Part shown: positions 5,803 through 10,317 of the stretch, piece after piece | How positions within the stretch are numbered: the stretch's first letter is position 1 | How the letters are laid out: each line of letters begins with the position of its first letter | Source: Candidatus Saccharibacteria bacterium UBA3225 | GTDB taxonomy: Bacteria; Patescibacteriota; Saccharimonadia; Saccharimonadales; Saccharimonadaceae | Direction: 5' to 3' | NCBI GenBank assembly: GCA_002363515.1 | Contig: DEVX01000066.1 | Location: 1-10,317 of the forward strand | DNA length: 10,317 bases | Notes under the pieces: model-generated | Database searches by the model: none | Told to the model about the DNA's origin: nothing | The model's input: only the letters and a program-made list of their open reading frames with translations | Position numbers and translations under genes: made by a program

Positions 5803-6555
5803 ATGCAAAATGATGGTTTTATTAGCCTCATTCCGAGAATAGCAACCGGCCAAAATAAATATGCCGATGTATTTAATTCTGATAAATCCATCGTCTCAAA
5901 TAAAACCTCTTTAAATAGTATTTATGTCGTAGGCGCGAACTTCTATGGCGTAGGACTTTTAAATACAGTGCATGTGTTATTGGCATATGCGGCACATTCA
6001 GCGATGCCAGACAATGTAAAATTTACGATACTTGATCCGGGAAAAAGTGATTATATAGAACTTGTCGGTAGCCCTTTTCTAAATGGCGACATAATTACTT
6101 CTGAAAGCGACATTTTAACAATCCTTGAGAATTCATCTGAAATAGATTTTGATTTTACGAATGTAATTGTTTTGAATCACTATGATTGGCTAAAAAATAA
6201 TTTAGATGAAGAGTACTCGCTTAGATGCAGAGCCGCTGTTAGAAAACTTGTAAATGAGGCGAGAAGTAGGAATGTTATTTTTATCGTTGTCGATAGGGCT
6301 GCATCGGAAAACGAAGACATAATGGACTTCGATGCGATTCTCTGCTTTCACTTAGAGAATGAGTCATTATCAAAACATATCCTTGGAATACCAGGTGCGG
6401 AATTATTGAAAGACAAAGGCGACTCATTATATTTAAATAGGCGAACCGGCGAAATAAAGCACGGACAGATTCCACTCCTCTCGGAAAGCCTATTTAAGAA
6501 CATCATAGGACTACCGGAGAACGCACAAGGTGACATTGACTCTGGCATAGAATAA
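5803..6555 (+). CDS. FtsK/SpoIIIE-like RecA-fold protein lacking Walker residues (pseudo-ATPase)
   Basis: The 250-aa chain follows the FtsK/SpoIIIE motor domain from the P-loop strand to its end. VVGANFYGVGLLNTV (42-56) sits where FtsK has its GATGSGKS P-loop, then FTILDPGKSDY (74-84), SPFL (90-93), VIVLNHYDWL (121-130) at the Walker B strand, NEARSRNVIFIVVDRA, and a diagnostic PGAELLKDKGDSLYL (197-211). The P-loop Lys-Ser is replaced (V50, G51) and the Walker B Asp-Glu is Asn-His (125-126), so ATP hydrolysis is not expected. EccC/EssC proteins of type VII secretion also contain degenerate domains of this fold and are an alternative relative. There is no membrane segment or hexamer-linked N-terminal region, and the gamma domain is missing here but present in the gene at 7584. 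GGAG shortly before the ATG overlaps the preceding gene's end. It may bind DNA or a partner rather than pump DNA. Confidence 0.75.
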   Translation: MQNDGFISLIPRIATGQNKYADVFNSDKSIVSNKTSLNSIYVVGANFYGVGLLNTVHVLLAYAAHSAMPDNVKFTILDPGKSDYIELVGSPFLNGDIITSESDILTILENSSEIDFDFTNVIVLNHYDWLKNNLDEEYSLRCRAAVRKLVNEARSRNVIFIVVDRAASENEDIMDFDAILCFHLENESLSKHILGIPGAELLKDKGDSLYLNRRTGEIKHGQIPLLSESLFKNIIGLPENAQGDIDSGIE

Positions 6556-6564
6556 TATTATAAT
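6536..6564 (+). promoter_or_regulatory. Near-consensus promoter of the ARH unit, leaderless geometry
   Basis: TTGACT (6536-6541) and TATAAT (6559-6564) are 17 bases apart. The -10 box ends six bases before the ATG at 6571, so the transcript should begin at or beside the start codon, and no Shine-Dalgarno sequence is present. The -35 lies inside the last codons of the FtsK-like gene, so the second unit can be expressed separately from the first. Confidence 0.8.
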
Positions 6565-6570
6565 AAATAC

Positions 6571-7587
6571 ATGATTAATTGCGCGGAGGTGTTAGCGGCA
6601 AGAGATCGAGCGCGAGGCGCTATGATCGGACTTGCTGTTGGTGATGCCCTCGGCGCTCCTATTGAGTTTGACCATACCAGTACTATGATTCGAGAAAAAA
6701 TGGACATAGTGCGTCATTTTCACGATAATATTATGCCGCCCAAAGGAGTATGGACGGATGACACGTCTATGGCCCTATGCCTAGCTGATAGTTTGCTTGA
6801 AAAAAGAGGATACGATTCATACGATATTATGGATAAATTTGCCGCGTGGGAATTTAGCGGATACAGAAGCTATTATCCAATGGGCTACGGAGTCGGCATG
6901 CAAACGGATATCGCCATTACGGCTTATACGGAAAATCCTATTCTCAAAAAGGATGAGCCTGAAACTGAATCTATTGCAAACGGATGCATAATGCGTCTCG
7001 CACCAGTAGTGATTGCGAACATCGAAAATACGAAAAAGAATGTTATCAGGTCGGCAAGATTATCGTGCCGAGAAACCCACAACTCGACTGGCGCTATGGC
7101 GATTACGGAACTAATGGCCGCAACGTTATATCTGATATTAAAAGGCGAGCCGAAAGACTGCTTACTGGAAAAAGCCAAAAATATGATAAAAGATGAACCG
7201 TCGAAAGCATTCCTTAAAAGCATCGATGATTCACATAGCCGCATATTTGATAAAAAAGGCGATAGTCTTCGCGATTTAGGTGGTTACGCACTAGACTCTT
7301 ACGATATAGCAATGTGGGGATTGATTAATTTCGATTCATTTCTATATGGGATGCTTGGAGTATTAGGGCTAGGCGGAGATGCTGACACGAATGCTGCAAT
7401 ATACGGCCAACTTGCCGGTGCCTATTACGGATACGATTTAATACCGGACGAATGGAAAAATGAAGTATATCTAGCAGAAGATATAAAACAATTAGCTGAC
7501 AATTTATGTGAAATTAAAAAATATAAAATATTACGCACACGTTTTGAGGATGATGACTCATTTAAAGTGAAAGGTGAACAATCGTGA
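6571..7587 (+). CDS. ADP-ribosylglycohydrolase (DraG/ARH family)
   Basis: A complete 338-aa member of the ADP-ribosylglycohydrolase family. These enzymes use two Mg/Mn ions to cut ADP-ribose from arginine or other acceptors (DraG, ARH1/3), reversing modification by ADP-ribosyltransferases. Motifs in order are GLAVGDALGAP (20-30), WTDDT with the metal ligands T62, D63 and D64, NGCIMRLAP (137-145), THN (169-171), and GGDADTNAA (268-276) with D270, D272 and T273, so both metal sites are intact. The length is typical. The N-terminus resembles the truncated copy in the chimera at 3346, but the codons differ widely, so they are not a recent duplication. It is first in its unit, with a promoter giving a leaderless start. 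Its stop overlaps the next GTG (GTGA). No ADP-ribosyltransferase was recognised in the window, so the substrate is unknown; cleavage of free ADP-ribosyl compounds is also possible. Confidence 0.92.
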   Translation: MINCAEVLAARDRARGAMIGLAVGDALGAPIEFDHTSTMIREKMDIVRHFHDNIMPPKGVWTDDTSMALCLADSLLEKRGYDSYDIMDKFAAWEFSGYRSYYPMGYGVGMQTDIAITAYTENPILKKDEPETESIANGCIMRLAPVVIANIENTKKNVIRSARLSCRETHNSTGAMAITELMAATLYLILKGEPKDCLLEKAKNMIKDEPSKAFLKSIDDSHSRIFDKKGDSLRDLGGYALDSYDIAMWGLINFDSFLYGMLGVLGLGGDADTNAAIYGQLAGAYYGYDLIPDEWKNEVYLAEDIKQLADNLCEIKKYKILRTRFEDDDSFKVKGEQS

Positions 7588-9881
7588 ACCAAAGGACAAT
7601 ACCAGAAAGGCTTCCGCTAACAATAGAAATCGCGGATTCAATAGATCCGAAAAAAATCATTCTCGCCGGTATAAGTAGTTTTGGCGCTATGGGTAGTAGT
7701 TCATCAGTCATAATCTACGTAATCGAGGACAATAAAATACGATCATACATAGCAAATGCGCGCGATGGTTTTGAATCAGATAAGGCATATAGTCTAATCG
7801 GTACCATCCTATCTGAAGAGACAAAGAGGCACACATTTATCAGAAAATATATGGGCATAGGGCACAATATGTTTCAGAATAAAAATTGGAACATTGAAAT
7901 CAATAAGGGTGACTACGTTGTTGTATTTAACCAAACAGAATATAGCCTCCCTCTCACGTGTAGACCTTTGCCAATGTATCAAGACGAAAAATCTAATAGT
8001 CGCGAGTTTAGCTTAGATGATCCAGTAGTAAAAAAAGCACTTGAAATAAGTATCTCGAAAAGAAAATGGAGCACGTCATTATTGCAAACATATCTTAGTA
8101 AAGGACATGCCTTCATGGCTAGACTAACAAACTGGGCAGAAAAGAGCCGCCTAATTGGTCCGTCAATTGATAACAAGCCTAGGGATATTTATTTCTCAAC
8201 AATAGCCGAGGCCCGAAGTATTCTTACCGGTCGTAGAAAAAATCATCAAACAATACAGGTCTCATTCGAGCAAAGGATAAAAAATAAACAGCTACTCCCT
8301 AAAAATCCTTGCATTGATCTTGAAACCGCTACGAAAATAGGAGATGACTATTATTCCATTGCGAATAACCGTAAAATGACCGACGAGATCGCCTTTGTCG
8401 CAAACTGTATCATGCATCTAAAAGCATACTTTCGTCTAAAAAATGAATCAGAGTACAGGCCGCCGTATACTAATAATTACAATTTTTCAAACTATGTATT
8501 TACACAAATAAAAGACAATAACACCCCACTGTTTCTGTACTCTTTCTCGCACATGATAGCCTTCATGAACTACGAGTATGTAGATATTAATCCGGTGTAT
8601 CTACGAATATTTAGTAGTAATGTACATAAATATAGAGCTCTATACTTCATAGAAAAACTTGGCCCAAAAAAGGCATTAAAAATAATTGAGCAAATCGTAT
8701 ATTCAAAAGATGAAAAAAGTAGAGGCAAACTAATAAAAAGTCTAGACTTCTATACGCAAGGTATCCTCACAAAAAGGTATCGAAAACTAGAATGCGGCCA
8801 TGCTACGACTTCAGATATTACAAATAAAAGTGCCTTTTGCTGGCAATTTAGGTATTTGACACTATTGAAATTTGACGATGCTGAAAATAAAGCAATAATC
8901 GATAAAATATCGAGTTTTACGGAAAAGCAAATCGCAAAACATGCAGAACAAATATCTCTATTCTTTTTCAATTATTTTTACCAAATTGATCGTCTTAGCC
9001 TTAAAAACATTTTTAAATGCGCGGTGCATGTCTATAAAAAGATGCCAATCAGCGGAAACAGCATAAATAACCTACGATCGTTGCATCTTTCTGCAATACT
9101 TATAATTGGTCATTCCCTAAAATATGAGTCTTGCATGGGCGATTTTAGCGATGATCTGACTAAATTCATATATGATACTTTTTGGCCAAAGATAGGAAGC
9201 ACCTGGCCTATAAAAAATAGATCAAGATTTAAATTCCAAAATGAATTCGATGAAGAAGTTTTTGATCTTGCGGCAAAAATGATAGGATTCGATTTTGGTA
9301 TAGAAGACCATAACAAAGAATTCGCAGATTATCTCAAAGGCAACATAGTGTTTAGGCCACCCCATGAATACTTTTGGTTTTTATCATTCTTATTAAGACA
9401 CAGCGATCTTGGATTCAATTCTCAAGATATGCTTGAAAAAATTCTTTCCGAGATCCAGTGTGACGAACTTGTGCCAAAAAATGAGCTGATGGATATGCTG
9501 TGCTTATTGTTTGGCGCAGAGGGGTCTGGCAAAAAATTACTAGATGAAGTTTTTACAGAGCGCAGTCCACTCCGGCAATTCGGTAGCCAATTCTTTGAAA
9601 AATTGTTTGACCATGCAAGCGAAGACACGATTGATGATTTACTGATAGAAACTATCGACAAATTTGATGAGGTCGTCAAGATATGTGGTATACATAACGT
9701 ACATAGAGTATTTTTACAGTTGTGTTGCTCAGCATATAAGCTAAAAGATAAAAGTTTATTATCTAACTTTGCAGAATTAATCAGTTCACAAGGCATCATG
9801 CCTAAAACTAATATAAAAAAGGCTATGAAAGCTTCAGAGAAATATATTAAAACGCACGAATTACAAAATGGATTGGCGTAA
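7584..9881 (+). CDS. 765-aa protein with FtsK-gamma-like winged helix, otherwise unrecognised
   Basis: Residues about 145-203 match the pattern of the FtsK gamma domain, the winged helix that reads KOPS/SRS sequences and contacts XerD in FtsK/SpoIIIE. A DDPVVKKALE lead is followed by STSLLQTYLSKG (163-174), ARLTNWAEKSRLIGP (179-193) and KPRDIY (198-203). Before it lie ~140 residues, probably a mixed alpha/beta domain, that I do not recognise. After it come ~560 residues rich in Lys, Ile, Asn and Phe that look like stacked helices, with no catalytic motif. There are no membrane helices. GTG at 7584 overlaps the ARH stop by four bases and has AAAGGTG upstream (about 7569-7575), so it is probably coupled to the ARH. 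With the motor-like fold encoded two genes upstream, the array holds two separated FtsK parts. I infer a DNA-binding scaffold, but the bulk of the chain is of unknown function. Confidence 0.75.
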   Translation: MNQRTIPERLPLTIEIADSIDPKKIILAGISSFGAMGSSSSVIIYVIEDNKIRSYIANARDGFESDKAYSLIGTILSEETKRHTFIRKYMGIGHNMFQNKNWNIEINKGDYVVVFNQTEYSLPLTCRPLPMYQDEKSNSREFSLDDPVVKKALEISISKRKWSTSLLQTYLSKGHAFMARLTNWAEKSRLIGPSIDNKPRDIYFSTIAEARSILTGRRKNHQTIQVSFEQRIKNKQLLPKNPCIDLETATKIGDDYYSIANNRKMTDEIAFVANCIMHLKAYFRLKNESEYRPPYTNNYNFSNYVFTQIKDNNTPLFLYSFSHMIAFMNYEYVDINPVYLRIFSSNVHKYRALYFIEKLGPKKALKIIEQIVYSKDEKSRGKLIKSLDFYTQGILTKRYRKLECGHATTSDITNKSAFCWQFRYLTLLKFDDAENKAIIDKISSFTEKQIAKHAEQISLFFFNYFYQIDRLSLKNIFKCAVHVYKKMPISGNSINNLRSLHLSAILIIGHSLKYESCMGDFSDDLTKFIYDTFWPKIGSTWPIKNRSRFKFQNEFDEEVFDLAAKMIGFDFGIEDHNKEFADYLKGNIVFRPPHEYFWFLSFLLRHSDLGFNSQDMLEKILSEIQCDELVPKNELMDMLCLLFGAEGSGKKLLDEVFTERSPLRQFGSQFFEKLFDHASEDTIDDLLIETIDKFDEVVKICGIHNVHRVFLQLCCSAYKLKDKSLLSNFAELISSQGIMPKTNIKKAMKASEKYIKTHELQNGLA

Positions 9882-9883
9882 AT

Positions 9884-10312
9884 ATGAAGCGAAATATTTA
9901 TTTAGACATTGACGGCGTAATTAGGGGATGTGCTTCCCCAAAAGAAGACATAGAGGAATTCTTGTGGTATTGCCTAGACAACTACCCGGATTCAATTTAT
10001 TGGCTAACGACTCATTGTAATCATGGCGTTAATCGTGCTCCAGAAGCTATACAGGACGAATTCTCTAAAGAACTAGTAGATGCGTTATCTAAACAAGTCA
10101 AAGCAACAGAATGGGAAGTTTTAAAAACAGATGGAATAGACAAAGATCAAGATTTCGTCTGGTTCGACGACAACTTATTCGAAAGCGAAAGACAAGTATT
10201 GAAAGCCTACTATGTAGATGATGGATTCTTCAGGATGAACCCAAAGGATCCAGAAATGGCAAAGAAAGCACTTAATCACCTAAAAAGTTTAGAACAAGAG
10301 AGAGACGCCTAG
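9884..10312 (+). CDS. Small HAD-like protein
   Basis: A 142-aa protein with the core motifs of the haloacid dehalogenase superfamily. Motif I is YLDIDGV with the nucleophile D8 and the acid/base D10, motif II is WLTTH with T42 or T43, a candidate motif III lysine is K81, and motif IV is WFDDN with D95 and D96. Most such proteins are phosphatases acting through a phospho-aspartate; some act on nucleic-acid ends or nucleotides. There is no large cap domain, so a bulky substrate such as a polynucleotide or protein is possible. The TTHCNHG and TEWEVLKTDGID segments resemble a common uncharacterised HAD group found in accessory gene clusters, as far as I recall. It starts two bases after the 765-aa gene's stop, with only a weak purine-rich site, so it is probably expressed through coupling. 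The stop is five bases before the end of the window. Confidence 0.85.
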   Translation: MKRNIYLDIDGVIRGCASPKEDIEEFLWYCLDNYPDSIYWLTTHCNHGVNRAPEAIQDEFSKELVDALSKQVKATEWEVLKTDGIDKDQDFVWFDDNLFESERQVLKAYYVDDGFFRMNPKDPEMAKKALNHLKSLEQERDA

Positions 10313-10317
10313 CCAAA

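Noticed and set aside
9513..9536. GAEGSGKK in the C-terminal part of the 765-aa protein (residues 644-651) as a Walker A P-loop
   Set aside because: The final residue is Lys instead of Ser/Thr. It sits in a helical context without a preceding hydrophobic beta strand, and no Walker B follows, so it is most likely a chance match.
9422..9799. 125-aa minus-strand open frame
   Set aside because: It lies wholly inside the 765-aa gene, is Ser-rich as expected from antisense of Lys/Glu/Asp-rich coding sequence, and has no start signals.

Overview
The window looks like chromosomal DNA from an uncultivated, AT-leaning bacterium that reads the standard bacterial code: TGA serves as the stop codon of several genes. 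Mixed signals (some genes with strong Shine-Dalgarno sites, others apparently leaderless, a lysine/alanine/threonine-rich histone-H1-like tail, and families shared with Firmicutes) would fit a Patescibacteria/Saccharibacteria-type genome. That assignment is a low-confidence inference. No rRNA, tRNA, IS element or CRISPR array was seen, and there is no gene-free stretch longer than about 130 bases.

Left part (1-2533). A GC-richer gene encodes a protein with a SAM-like N-terminal domain and a long helical body of unknown role. It converges on a minus-strand gene for a polymerase-beta-type nucleotidyltransferase, and one hairpin (1204-1231) can terminate both. The nucleotidyltransferase gene is driven by a near-consensus promoter next to a perfect 16-bp AT palindrome in the divergent intergenic space.

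Middle part (2534-4567). A two-helix membrane protein with a very basic H1-like tail overlaps by one base a short chimeric gene. That gene joins the first ~62 residues of an ADP-ribosylglycohydrolase (ARH) to the C-terminal half of a phage Mu gpF/SPP1 gp7 minor head protein. A separately promoted unknown 170-aa gene follows, closed by a strong terminator.

Right part (4577-10312). This is a compact, AT-rich, all-plus array in two transcription units. Unit A (from a leaderless-type promoter at 4577) encodes a small helical protein, a coupled 14-residue-repeat protein, an HD-domain hydrolase of the SpoT/MESH1 type, and an FtsK-like RecA-fold protein whose Walker A and Walker B residues are replaced. 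Unit B (from a promoter inside the end of unit A) encodes a complete ARH, a 765-aa protein carrying an FtsK-gamma-like winged helix in an otherwise unrecognised chain, and a small HAD-like protein.

The most notable signal is this right part. Two recognisable pieces of an FtsK/SpoIIIE translocase, a motor fold without its catalytic residues and the DNA-reading gamma domain, sit in different genes. They alternate with enzymes that hydrolyse nucleotide or ADP-ribose substrates (HD, ARH, HAD). The spacing (3-15 bases or 4-base overlaps) argues that the genes act together. A conflict or defence role, or a DNA-bound signalling complex, is an inference and has not been shown.
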